Shown: piece by piece, positions 8,553 to 16,887 of the stretch
Numbering within the stretch: position 1 is the first letter of the stretch
Layout: every line of letters begins with the position of its first letter
Assembly (NCBI GenBank): GCA_902791025.1
Contig: CADATZ010000009.1
Span: 1 to 64,000 of the forward strand
Source of the DNA: an uncultured Chloroflexota bacterium
GTDB taxonomy: Bacteria; Chloroflexota; Anaerolineae; Anaerolineales; Anaerolineaceae
Length of the DNA stretch: 64,000 bases
Direction of reading: 5' to 3'
The notes under the pieces: generated by a model
Told to the model about the DNA's origin: nothing
What the model saw: only the letters and a program-made list of their open reading frames with translations
The model's database searches: none
Translations under genes and position numbers: made by a program

Positions 8553-9851
8553 ATGGCAAATCCAAAACCATTTTATAGTGACTTTACCCTTATTTTGAAG
8601 AGTGAATTGCTCACCGCGCTGGGCTGCACCGAGCCGATCTGCATTGCGTATTGCAGTGCGGTGATGCGTCAGGCCCTTGGTGCGGAGCCGGAAAAAATCC
8701 ATGCTTTTTGTTCAGGAAATTTGGTCAAAAATGCCAAAGGCGCCACGGTGCCCAACAGCGGCGGACTGAAGGGTATTGACGCCTCTGCCATCCTCGGTGC
8801 GGTGGGCGGTGATCCTGCCAAACAGCTTGAGCTTCTGACCACAGTGACGCCGGAACAGATAGCTCATACCAAAGCTCTCCTTGAGAAAGAAATCTGTGAG
8901 GTCTCCCTGCTGGAGCATGAGGACGACAAGTTGCAGGTCATTATCCGCGGTGAAGCGGCAGGTCATACAGCCGAAGCGGAGCTGAAATATACACATACGA
9001 ATATCTGCCGTGTGGAACGGGATGGAAAGCCTTACCCCTTCAATAATCTTTGTGACAGTGCATCCTTTACCCCTTCGGATGAAAACGCGGAGTCGCTTTA
9101 TGCCGGACTTTCTATCCGGAAGATCATTGATTATGTCGAAAATGTGGATTTGGATGAGACAGGCTTGCGTGAGGTGATCCTGCGGCAGGTCCGCTGCAAT
9201 ACGGCGATTTCGGACGAGGGTCTTCGCGGCGACTGGGGCGCTTCCGTCGGAAAGATCATTTCCCGCCGCGGGAACACTGTCCCGATCCGCGCTACCGCGG
9301 CAGCCGCCGCCGGGTCGGATGCCCGCATGAGCGGCTGCGAACTGCCGGTGGTTATCAACTCCGGTTCGGGAAATCAGGGGATTACCGTCACCATGCCGGT
9401 GGTGGAGTATGCCAAAGAACTTGGAAAAAGCGAAGATGAACTGGTTCGGGCGCTGCTGCTGGCGAATTTAACCGCGATCCATATCAAAGCCTCCTATGGG
9501 CGACTTTCTGCCTTTTGCGGTGTGGTCAGTGCGGCTACCGGCAGCGGTGCGGGAATTACCTGGCTGGCAGGCGGGACGTATGAGCAAATCTGCGCGACCA
9601 TTACCAATACCCTGGGGACGATCTCGGGAATGGTCTGCGATGGTGCGAAACCATCCTGTGCCAGCAAGATCGCTTCCGCGGTCGATACTGCGATTCTCGC
9701 TCACGAGATGGCAATGGCGGGGAAACTGTTCCACTCCGGTGACGGGCTGGTAAAGGAGAATATCGAGGCGACGATCACCTCTGTCGGACGGATGGCAGCG
9801 GAGGGCATGGTCTCAACCGATCAGAAGATCCTGGAGTTGATGATGAGTTAG
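8553..9851 (+). CDS. cyuA: L-cysteine desulfidase family protein (UPF0597/CyuA)
   Basis: A 432-aa protein of the CyuA/YhaM (UPF0597) family, which degrades L-cysteine to pyruvate, ammonia and sulfide using an iron-sulfur cluster and is distantly related to serine dehydratase subunits. Conserved elements include ALGCTEPIC near the N-terminus, VPNSGGLKG, GSGNQGI and the C-terminal VCDGAKPSCASKI with its paired cysteines. The start at 8553 is chosen because GGAG sits eight bases upstream; earlier in-frame ATGs are less well placed. The neighbouring LysR regulator is upstream and a D-serine dehydratase lies 2 kb downstream, so amino-acid deamination may be a theme. Specificity for cysteine is by family. 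Confidence 0.88.
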   Translation: MANPKPFYSDFTLILKSELLTALGCTEPICIAYCSAVMRQALGAEPEKIHAFCSGNLVKNAKGATVPNSGGLKGIDASAILGAVGGDPAKQLELLTTVTPEQIAHTKALLEKEICEVSLLEHEDDKLQVIIRGEAAGHTAEAELKYTHTNICRVERDGKPYPFNNLCDSASFTPSDENAESLYAGLSIRKIIDYVENVDLDETGLREVILRQVRCNTAISDEGLRGDWGASVGKIISRRGNTVPIRATAAAAAGSDARMSGCELPVVINSGSGNQGITVTMPVVEYAKELGKSEDELVRALLLANLTAIHIKASYGRLSAFCGVVSAATGSGAGITWLAGGTYEQICATITNTLGTISGMVCDGAKPSCASKIASAVDTAILAHEMAMAGKLFHSGDGLVKENIEATITSVGRMAAEGMVSTDQKILELMMS

Positions 9852-9870
9852 AATGCACTTGTTTAATGGA

Positions 9871-9931
9871 GCACATGGGGACTGGCACCTTGTGTAGCGA
9901 AGCCGACACAAGCGTGCCTGTCCCCATGTGC
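9871..9931. repeat. 61-bp REP-like palindrome, forward copy
   Basis: Arms GCACATGGGGAC and GTCCCCATGTGC pair perfectly, with inner pairing of GGCA/TGCC and TTGTG/CACAA. It lies 20 bp after the desulfidase stop and seeds the tandem block that follows. Confidence 0.85.
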
Positions 9932-10080
9932 GTCGCTGTCCCTATGTATGTAGCGAAGCCGACACAAGCGTGCCTGTCCCCATGTGCGTCGCTGTCCTCA
10001 TGTATGTCGCGAAGCCGACACAAGCGTGCTTGTTCCCATGTGCGTCGCTGTCCTCATGTATGTAGCGAAGCCAACACAAG
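9894..10080. repeat. 56-bp tandem repeat derived from the palindrome
   Basis: Units begin at 9894, 9950, 10006 and 10062, exactly 56 bp apart, each with a gtagcgaagccgacacaagc-like core and the right arm of the palindrome. Copies differ by a few bases. Together with the next repeat it fills the gene-free stretch 9852-10322. Confidence 0.85.
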
Positions 10081-10179
10081 ACCCGCTCTGTAAGGAATCG
10101 GTTTCGCCTTGTGTAGCCGGATCAGGAGCGACCCGCTCTGTAAGGAATCGGTTTCGCCTTGTGTAGCCGGATCAGGAGC
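10080..10179. repeat. 50-bp tandem duplication
   Basis: Two near-identical 50-bp units (gacccgctctgtaaggaatc ... gccggatcaggagc). A further degenerate copy of the core (acccgttctgcaaggaaaag) follows near 10230 and another (acccgctctgtaaggaatcg) lies near 21210. Confidence 0.8.
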
Positions 10180-10322
10180 TTTGCTTGTTCCCATGTGCGT
10201 CGCTGTCCTCATGTATGTAGCGAAGCCAACACAAGACCCGTTCTGCAAGGAAAAGGCTTCGCCTGTTCTCATGAGCGGCTGTTCGGAACTCAGCTTCTGA
10301 ACATTTACAGGGTTATATATTG

Positions 10323-11381
10323 ATGAAAACAGGTACTAAGATATTGAGAGATTTATTTTGTTCATTATTTGTCATTTCCTTATTGTTGCTGACTGTCATT
10401 CCTTCTGAGGCGGATTTTACGGCTTGTGCGGGGGATTACGGATCGATCACGGAGATGATCAATGCTATTCCGGAGAATGCCGGTTTGGTGACGCTCCGCC
10501 TTTGGCGCAGTATTTTTGAAGAGAGCGACGCCATCCTTGAGATCCCCGCGGACCGCGGAATCACTGGCATCATTTTTGAGCCCGACGAAGGTATCGAGCA
10601 TATCGCTCTTCCGGGACTGTTCCGCATTTGCGCTAACGGTATCCCCCTTACCCTCAGCGAAGGACTGGTTTTCGAAAATGGCAATATCTACGGCGGAGCC
10701 TGTGTGTCCGAAGGTGAGGCACATCTGGAGCGCTCCGAAGTGACCGTCAAAGGGGAAGTTGCTTTCGTGTTTGGCGGCGGTTTTGCGGAAAATGGGGCTC
10801 TCTCCGTTGTCGATGAACCCTCAGTGGTGGTGAGCGAGACGGGATCGGTCTATTTCGAAGCCTTTGGCAGCGGACATGCTTATGGGTCCGGCAGCCGCGT
10901 TGCTTCTGTAAATACAAATGTCCAAATCAATGGCACAGCGGATTATGTTCTTGGCGGCGGGTTTGGGGAAGACGGCGGGATTTCGGAGTGTGAGCAGACA
11001 TTTGTCACAATGGCGGAAAATGCCAGAGCGGGCGTCGCCCTGTTCAGCGGCGGCAGTGCGTCCGGAAAAGGGAGTACCTCAATTGTGGAGAATGCCAAAG
11101 CATTGCTCTATGGCAGCGCAGCCTCCGCCTTTTCAGGTGATTTTGCTCTCAATGGCGGAATTACAAAGATGAATCAGTCTTCCCGTCTGGAAATTCTCAC
11201 GACCGGTACCGCGGAATATGTGTATATGGGCTCCCTGGCATCCGATCCGGGTTCAGATGCATGGGTGAACACCTCGGAGCTGATGAACTGCGGGGCAGTG
11301 ACGGAAATCTATAAAAAGAGCCAGTCCGCCGACAATGCCGAAGCCCGAACCGTTATCACTGCGCATTTTCCTTGTCAATAA
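10323..11381 (+). CDS. secreted hypothetical protein, Gly-rich beta-solenoid-like
   Basis: A 352-aa exported protein with a signal peptide (ILRDLFCSLFVISLLLLTVIPSEA). The mature part consists of short repeating strands with Gly-rich turns (VFGGGFAENGA, VLGGGFGEDGG, LFSGGSASGKG), consistent with a right-handed beta-helix or adhesin-like surface protein. The tail carries KKSQSADNAEAR and ends in HFPCQ; no sorting motif or membrane anchor is visible. It resembles in style the large beta-helix protein at the right end of the window. A poor ribosome binding site precedes the ATG (a TTG lies directly upstream). Function unknown. Confidence 0.75.
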   Translation: MKTGTKILRDLFCSLFVISLLLLTVIPSEADFTACAGDYGSITEMINAIPENAGLVTLRLWRSIFEESDAILEIPADRGITGIIFEPDEGIEHIALPGLFRICANGIPLTLSEGLVFENGNIYGGACVSEGEAHLERSEVTVKGEVAFVFGGGFAENGALSVVDEPSVVVSETGSVYFEAFGSGHAYGSGSRVASVNTNVQINGTADYVLGGGFGEDGGISECEQTFVTMAENARAGVALFSGGSASGKGSTSIVENAKALLYGSAASAFSGDFALNGGITKMNQSSRLEILTTGTAEYVYMGSLASDPGSDAWVNTSELMNCGAVTEIYKKSQSADNAEARTVITAHFPCQ

Positions 11382-11419
11382 GAGATAAAAATTAAAAATA
11401 ACGAATTTTCAAAAAATTC

Positions 11420-11447
11420 TTGACAGAATAAAAGAAGGTCGTATAAT
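11420..11447 (+). promoter_or_regulatory. promoter of the tRNA pair
   Basis: TTGACA (11420-11425) and TATAAT (11442-11447) with a 16-bp spacer, about 50 bp upstream of tRNA-Gly. Confidence 0.8.
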
Positions 11448-11498
11448 TACCATTGTTGATGAACAAGAGAGCTTGAAATCAACAAAAAAAGAGAGTGC

Positions 11499-11571
11499 GC
11501 GGGTATAGTTCAGTTGGTAGAACACCTCCTTGCCAAGGAGAAGGTCGCGAGTTCGAGTCTCGCTGCCCGCT
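11499..11571 (+). tRNA. tRNA-Gly (anticodon GCC)
   Basis: Acceptor stem GCGGGTA pairs with TGCCCGC, with discriminator T. The D-loop TTCAGTTGGTAGAAC, anticodon loop TTGCCAA and T-loop GTTCGAGTC are all present. CCA is not encoded. It is transcribed with the tRNA-Cys gene downstream. Confidence 0.95.
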
Positions 11572-11602
11572 CTTTTTTTTATAGGGGAGTTTTCTCCGAT
11601 AT

Positions 11603-11673
11603 GGCGACGTGGCCAAGTGGCAAGGCAAGGGTCTGCAAAACCCTCATCATCGGTTCAAATCCGATCGTCGCCT
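11603..11673 (+). tRNA. tRNA-Cys (anticodon GCA)
   Basis: Acceptor GGCGACG pairs with CGTCGCC, with discriminator T. The anticodon stem-loop GGGTCTGCAAAACCC gives anticodon GCA; the T-loop is GGTTCAAATCC. CCA is not encoded. Confidence 0.95.
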
Positions 11674-11678
11674 CAATG

Positions 11679-11702
11679 ATCCACCGTCGGGTGGATTTTT
11701 TA
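11679..11702 (+). terminator. intrinsic terminator after the tRNA pair
   Basis: ATCCACC and GGGTGGAT pair around a GTC loop and are followed by a T run, six bases after tRNA-Cys. Confidence 0.9.
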
Positions 11703-11773
11703 TTATAGAAGGCGTAACCGCGGATGGTTCCCCCGGAACTGTTCCCCGGTATGATTTCTTATAGAAGGCTCTC

Positions 11774-13033
11774 ATGAATCCTGACATATCCCTCTTTGAT
11801 TTGATCCGTTCAGCGGAACCTGTTTTCTGGCAGAACCCGGAACTGTCGCCAATCCCGAACTTTTCCCTCACCGAGTCGGACGTTACGGATGCGGAATCAC
11901 GGCTCCGGCGCTTTGCACCCTGGATCGCGCAGTGCTTTCCGGAGACACAGGCTGCATGCGGTATCATCGAATCTCCCCTCACCCCGATCCCGCAGATGGC
12001 AGAACCGCTCGCGAAAAAATTCGGAAAGCCCATACGCGGAAATCTTTGGCTCAAACGGGATGACAGTCTTCCTGTCAGCGGATCGGTCAAAGCCCGCGGT
12101 GGGATCTATGCGGTACTGAAACACACGGAAGATTTGTTATTCCATGAAAATCTTCTCACTTCCGATGGTGATTACCGCACGATTTCACAGGATTCGATCA
12201 AAAGCTTTTTGCATAGGAAGAAACTCGCGGTCGGTTCTACCGGCAACCTGGGACTGAGCATCGGTATCATTGGCGCTGCGCTTGGTTATCAGACCTCCGT
12301 CTATATCTCACGGGAAGCGCGCCAATGGAAGAAGGATCTGCTGCGGGCGAAGGGTGTCCGTGTGGTGGAGTCAGAGCAGAATTATGAGGCTGCTGTTGCA
12401 GCCGGACGCGCGGAGTCGGAAGCGGATCCGGACAGCTATTTTATCGACGATGAACGCTCGGTTGACCTTTACATCGGTTACGCGGTGGCAGCGCGTCGCC
12501 TCCAGACCCAATTGAAAGAAGCCGGGATTCCGGTTGACAGTGATCATCCGCTGAATGTTTACCTCCCCTGCGGCGTAGGCGGCGGACCCGGCGGGATCAC
12601 CTTTGGATTAAAACTTATTTTCGGCAGCAATGTTCGTTGTTATTTTGCCGAACCAACCCAGGCGCCCTGTATGCTCCTTGCGATTGCAACCGGTAAAGGG
12701 TCGCGGGTAAGTGCGCAGGATTATGGCCTGAGCGGCATCACCGCCGCGGACGGGTTAGCCGTCACCCGGGCATCCGAGCTGGTATGGCGGGAAATGCGGA
12801 CTAATCTCGACGGCTGCTTCACTGTCCGGGATGAGGATCTTTTTGCGTATCTCCGCATGCTGAATGAAAACTGCGGCATCCGCATCGAGCCTTCCGCCTG
12901 TGCAGGCTTTGCCGGTCTCCAATACATTGCTAAAGAAACTGAACCCAATACTACCCACATCATTTGGTCCACCGGCGGCGGTATGGTTCCTCAGGAAGAA
13001 ATGAAGAACTACCTTCAATTGGCTGATTTCTAA
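11774..13033 (+). CDS. dsdA: D-serine ammonia-lyase
   Basis: A 419-aa PLP enzyme converting D-serine to pyruvate and ammonia. The Schiff-base lysine is K106 in GSVKARGGIY; STGNLGLSIGI binds the PLP phosphate region; PCGVGGGPGGI and STGGGMVP are typical of DsdA. Length matches the family (about 420-440 aa). No dsdC or dsdX neighbour is seen; the gene stands alone after the tRNA pair, and a convergent operon ends 3 bp beyond its stop. Confidence 0.95.
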   Translation: MNPDISLFDLIRSAEPVFWQNPELSPIPNFSLTESDVTDAESRLRRFAPWIAQCFPETQAACGIIESPLTPIPQMAEPLAKKFGKPIRGNLWLKRDDSLPVSGSVKARGGIYAVLKHTEDLLFHENLLTSDGDYRTISQDSIKSFLHRKKLAVGSTGNLGLSIGIIGAALGYQTSVYISREARQWKKDLLRAKGVRVVESEQNYEAAVAAGRAESEADPDSYFIDDERSVDLYIGYAVAARRLQTQLKEAGIPVDSDHPLNVYLPCGVGGGPGGITFGLKLIFGSNVRCYFAEPTQAPCMLLAIATGKGSRVSAQDYGLSGITAADGLAVTRASELVWREMRTNLDGCFTVRDEDLFAYLRMLNENCGIRIEPSACAGFAGLQYIAKETEPNTTHIIWSTGGGMVPQEEMKNYLQLADF

Positions 13034-13036
13034 ACC

Positions 13037-14197
13037 CTAAACCGAGAGATAGTCATACGCAAATTGTGCCGCAAGTGCGGTGCCCCGTTTTAGGACAGCT
13101 TCATCCACATCATAAGTGCTCTGATGATTTGTCCCGGTAATCCCTTTCTCTGGATTGGAGCTGCCGATGAAGGTGAAAACACCCGGGATTTCCCGCAGAT
13201 ACCAGGAAAAGTCCTCAGAACTCATCAGGGTTGGCATATGAGCGAAAACCTGCTCTCCGAAAAGTGAAGTGGCTGCTTTTCTGCAGATATCGGTCACCTC
13301 GTCATAACTGTTGTTCACGGGATAGTTCAGGTAAATGTAGTCAAGCTCCCAGGTGACCTTCAATGCTTCCGCCACGCCGCCAATGATCCGCCGCATTTCC
13401 TCTTCAATGCTGTGGTCTGTGCGGAAATGGCGGACTGTACCTTCGATTTCGACAAGGTCCGGGATCACGTTATATTGCGTTCCGCCGTTGATCTTACCGA
13501 TGGTCAGCACCATCGGGTCAGTGGCGCAGTTGAAACGGGTTACCAACAGCTGCAGACTGCTCACGATTGCGCAGGCTGCGGTGATGGCGTCTGCACCCAG
13601 ATGAGGCGCACTGCCATGGGCGGTAACACCGTGGATGAGCAGCTTGAACCGATTGCTTGCGGCCATACGGAACCCCGGTGTGATATCGATAAGCGGTGCG
13701 CGGACAGTTCCCCAAACGTGGGTACCGTAAATCGCGTCAGCACCGTCTAAAGCTCCTTCCTGAATAACATCACGCGCCCCATATCCTCCCTCTTCAGCAG
13801 GTTGGAAAAGCAGCCGGACAGTTCCATTGAGTCCGGACCGCATCTCGCTGAGAATGCGCGCCGCGCCCAGCTGCATGGCAATATGACAGTCGTGACCGCA
13901 GGCGTGCATATAGTCATTCTTGCTGGCGAAGGACAGTCCGGTTTGTTCTTTAACGTTTAAAGCATCGATATCCGCCCGCAGAACCACAGTCTTCCCCGGC
14001 TTTTCGCCATGGATCTCCGCAATCAAGCCGTTGACATGTTCGAAGAGTTTCGGCTCGAGCCCCATCATCCGCAGATCTTCAGCGATAGCTTTGGTGGTTT
14101 CGACCTCATGACCGGCAAGTTCCGGGCAGCTGTGATAAAAGCGGCGTCTTTCGATAATATAGGGTTCCAGGCTTTCCGCCCTGCTGAGAATATCCAT
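13037..14197 (-). CDS. M20 family amidohydrolase (hippurate hydrolase-like)
   Basis: A 386-aa metal-dependent amidohydrolase of the M20D type that removes acyl groups from amino acids or related amides. Visible are the metal-binding ADIDAL and MHACGHDCHIAMQLG, PAEEGGYGARDVI with the catalytic Glu, and GTHVWG. The frame reaches 14293, but the ATG at 14197 is preceded by AAGAGGG. It is the last gene of the minus-strand operon, 10 bp after the lipoprotein gene. The physiological substrate is not evident. Confidence 0.92.
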   Translation of the reverse strand: MDILSRAESLEPYIIERRRFYHSCPELAGHEVETTKAIAEDLRMMGLEPKLFEHVNGLIAEIHGEKPGKTVVLRADIDALNVKEQTGLSFASKNDYMHACGHDCHIAMQLGAARILSEMRSGLNGTVRLLFQPAEEGGYGARDVIQEGALDGADAIYGTHVWGTVRAPLIDITPGFRMAASNRFKLLIHGVTAHGSAPHLGADAITAACAIVSSLQLLVTRFNCATDPMVLTIGKINGGTQYNVIPDLVEIEGTVRHFRTDHSIEEEMRRIIGGVAEALKVTWELDYIYLNYPVNNSYDEVTDICRKAATSLFGEQVFAHMPTLMSSEDFSWYLREIPGVFTFIGSSNPEKGITGTNHQSTYDVDEAVLKRGTALAAQFAYDYLSV

Positions 14198-14207
14198 ATA
14201 GGCCCTC

Positions 14208-15212
14208 TTATTGAATCTGGTAAATTTCGATGCTTTCCTCAAAGCGGATGGCGATAAAGCGCGAATCCGCCGACCAAAGCGTTTGCAATACATCCCGCCC
14301 GTCTACCGGCAGCTGGTACTGCTGTTTGGTATCTTCCCGGATGATCCAGGTCTGATAGCGGGCGTCGGTATAAAACAGATGACTTGCATTCGGTGACCAG
14401 TTGGCGTTGTTCATTGCCGGATAATCCCGGTCATCGTATTCGATCACGTTGTTGGGCTGCTCTCGGCCGGAATGACCATGTTTGCGGACCTCTTCCTCAA
14501 AAGTCAGTGTTCCGCTCCGGACGTCTGCGGTATAGATTCGTTCACAGTCTATTCCGCAGCTGGATGCCACACGCACGACATTGTTATTGACCCATTCAAT
14601 GACAGACTTGTCGGAAGCAAATTCATCCGTTTCTGCCTGCGCATCCGGGAAAAGATCGACCACGTCTTTCAGACCGGACTCATAAGTTGCCACGAAAACG
14701 GTATAAAGCTTCTCACTCTGGCGCAGTGCGGTGAAGGCAAGGCGGGAATGATCCGAATTAAAGCCGAAATCACCGAAGACATGCAGGTCGGTTGTGGATA
14801 TTTCATAAGGAGAAAACCCTTCTGGAATGTTCCCGAACTCATCCGGAACTTTTGCTTCGTCAGAAAAGTCCAATACAACCGCATCACCGGAAAACCAGCC
14901 CCAATAGCGGTTGGAAGGCGCAACATAAGCGAAAATCGGCGCGTCCTGTGCCCATTCCATGATCCCGCCATGTATGCGGTCTTCGAGGATAGAGACGCAG
15001 ACGACCTCATATGGCTCAAGGTTTTCTATCTCCAGAACCTCGTTGCCTTTCAGATCAAGTGTCGGCGGAATGCTGGTTGGCGTGACCATAGCTGTGAGCG
15101 TTGCACTTTGGCTGTCGACCTGCTGGAAGCTTTCCAGCAGTGTATCGCAAGCTGCGAGAACGATCACACCGCAGATCAGTAAGAATATGAGAAGTGCTAT
15201 CTGTTTCTTCAT
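14208..15212 (-). CDS. lipoprotein with beta-propeller-like repeats
   Basis: A 334-aa protein. The signal peptide ends in a lipobox (LLICGVIVLAAC), so it should be lipidated at that cysteine. A Thr/Pro linker (TPTSIPPTLD) follows, then a beta-rich domain with motifs such as NANWSPNASHLFYTD and LWSADSRFIAIRF, reminiscent of TolB/WD40-type blades. The start at 15212 overlaps the acpS stop (ATGA), indicating translational coupling; the frame extends further upstream but without need. Function unknown. Confidence 0.85.
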   Translation of the reverse strand: MKKQIALLIFLLICGVIVLAACDTLLESFQQVDSQSATLTAMVTPTSIPPTLDLKGNEVLEIENLEPYEVVCVSILEDRIHGGIMEWAQDAPIFAYVAPSNRYWGWFSGDAVVLDFSDEAKVPDEFGNIPEGFSPYEISTTDLHVFGDFGFNSDHSRLAFTALRQSEKLYTVFVATYESGLKDVVDLFPDAQAETDEFASDKSVIEWVNNNVVRVASSCGIDCERIYTADVRSGTLTFEEEVRKHGHSGREQPNNVIEYDDRDYPAMNNANWSPNASHLFYTDARYQTWIIREDTKQQYQLPVDGRDVLQTLWSADSRFIAIRFEESIEIYQIQ

Positions 15213-15580
15213 AGATTCCCGCTGCACGCCACAACAGATGCGGCGGCATATTCCTTCAAGTTTGTGATGGAAACGGACCACTCCGACAAGCCCATCTGTT
15301 CAGCCCGTTCCGCGGCTTTCCCGTGAAGATGCAGAACGGGAGCTCCCAGGTCATCATTGAGGATCTCGATCTCCCGCCAGCTTATCTCGCCGATACCGCA
15401 GCCGAGCGCCTTGGAAACGGCCTCTTTCGCCGCGAACCGACCCGCGAGGTGCTGATCATTCCCGGCGCAATAGGCTAATTCCGCATCGGTATATACTCGT
15501 GCAAGAAATCGCTCCCTGATTTCCGGCTTCTGCGAGCGGAAGCGTTCCACTTCGATGAGGTCGATACCATTCCGCAGCAT
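15209..15580 (-). CDS. acpS: holo-[acyl-carrier-protein] synthase
   Basis: A 123-aa enzyme that transfers the 4'-phosphopantetheine arm from CoA to apo-ACP. The metal-binding residues D7 (GIDLIEVERF) and E53 (RFAAKEAVSKALG) are present and the C-terminal SITNLKEYAAASVVA matches the family. GGGAG precedes the ATG. It follows the M16 gene by 2 bp and overlaps the lipoprotein gene, so it is embedded in the operon. Confidence 0.95.
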   Translation of the reverse strand: MLRNGIDLIEVERFRSQKPEIRERFLARVYTDAELAYCAGNDQHLAGRFAAKEAVSKALGCGIGEISWREIEILNDDLGAPVLHLHGKAAERAEQMGLSEWSVSITNLKEYAAASVVACSGNL

Positions 15581-15582
15581 GT

Positions 15583-16887
15583 TTATACTCCCAATGTTCC
15601 CGCAGTGACACGGATCAGCTTTCCCGGATCAAGCCATTTGCGGGCTGTTTCCAGAATAACCTCTGTTGTAATTGCCTTCACACGGCCCGGTAATTGAACC
15701 AGGTAATCGAGTCCCAGGTTGTAAGCTTCCATGTTTAGCATCAGCCCCGCTGTTCCGTTATTGCTTTCAAGCGAAAGAGGAAGACTGCCGATATAGAAGG
15801 ATTTTACATCATTCAGCTCTTCCTCGGTCACTTTTTCAGCGGTAAAGCGTTTCAATTCGGAGATAATCAATTCAGCTGCCTTTTCGAGATTGGCAGGATT
15901 GACACCGGCTTCGACTGTCCAGCAGCCTCCGTAAGAGAGAGATGTGAGAGAGGAACCGGCATAGTAAGCCAGACCATTTTCGTCCCGGACTGTTTTCCCG
16001 ATACGTCCCATAATTCCGAATTCTCCGAGAATGCTGTTCCCCAGCACCGCGGGAGTAAAATCCGGAGAGCCGCGGCGGGGGGCCAGGGTTCCCAGGATCA
16101 TCGAAAGTTCGCTCTTTTCCGGTATCTCGATGTGTTCTGAAACGCTATGATCCGGACAGGCAATTTCGAAAAAGTAGTCTTCGGGGTGAATGGTTTCCTG
16201 TGCTTTATGCCATGTGCCGATTTCCCGCTCACATGCCTCGAGAATTTTTTCTGCTGGCACTCCTCCTGAGACAGAAATGATCATATTTTCCGGACCGATA
16301 AAGCGTTTGTGAAACGCAAACAAATCATCGCGGGTGATGGAATTGGTTTCTTCAATTGTTCCCAGTTCCGGCCTTCCGTAGGGGTGATCTCCGAATAAAA
16401 GTTTATCGAATCGTTCGTCCGCCATGCTTTCCGGATCATGGAGGTGAAGCTCATAAGCGGAAAGGACCCTCTGCCGGTGTATTTCGACTTGATCTTCCGG
16501 AAAAGACGGCTCATCCAGTATTTCTTTCATCAGGCCGAGAATCATCGGCAGGTCTTCAGCAAGACAAGTACCCTGTATGGTGTAGGTTCGGGGACCGCAA
16601 TTGATTGCGAGAGATGCCCCTGAACTTTCAAGAAGTTCACTGATCTGCTGAAAATTATGGGAAAAAGTACCCATGTTCAAACAGTTCGCGGCAAAATCAG
16701 CCAATCCCGTTTTATCCATCGGGTCGAGATAGGAACCACAGGGAATTGAAGCCCTGATAACTGCTGTTTGGCTGAAAGGGTTTTCCCTTGCCAGCAAAGT
16801 GACCCCGTTGGAAAGTTTTTTCCGCAGGATATCATCAGAACTCGGCATGTGATTGTGTTTATATTCTTTCATAGCATACGCTCTCAT
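15583..16887 (-). CDS. M16 family peptidase, non-catalytic partner
   Basis: A 434-aa M16 (insulinase-type) protein. The position of the zinc motif reads GLADFAANCL instead of HxxEH, so it should not bind zinc. M16B enzymes commonly act as a pair in which the second subunit helps form the chamber. The chosen start (16887) overlaps the upstream stop as ATGA; the next ATG at 16872 is an alternative. It is translationally coupled to the active subunit. Confidence 0.9.
   Translation of the reverse strand: MRAYAMKEYKHNHMPSSDDILRKKLSNGVTLLARENPFSQTAVIRASIPCGSYLDPMDKTGLADFAANCLNMGTFSHNFQQISELLESSGASLAINCGPRTYTIQGTCLAEDLPMILGLMKEILDEPSFPEDQVEIHRQRVLSAYELHLHDPESMADERFDKLLFGDHPYGRPELGTIEETNSITRDDLFAFHKRFIGPENMIISVSGGVPAEKILEACEREIGTWHKAQETIHPEDYFFEIACPDHSVSEHIEIPEKSELSMILGTLAPRRGSPDFTPAVLGNSILGEFGIMGRIGKTVRDENGLAYYAGSSLTSLSYGGCWTVEAGVNPANLEKAAELIISELKRFTAEKVTEEELNDVKSFYIGSLPLSLESNNGTAGLMLNMEAYNLGLDYLVQLPGRVKAITTEVILETARKWLDPGKLIRVTAGTLGV

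Noticed and set aside
9871..10270. CRISPR-like appearance of regularly spaced repeats
   Set aside because: The whole 56-bp unit is repeated, so there are no unique spacers, and no cas genes are present. The units derive from a palindrome.
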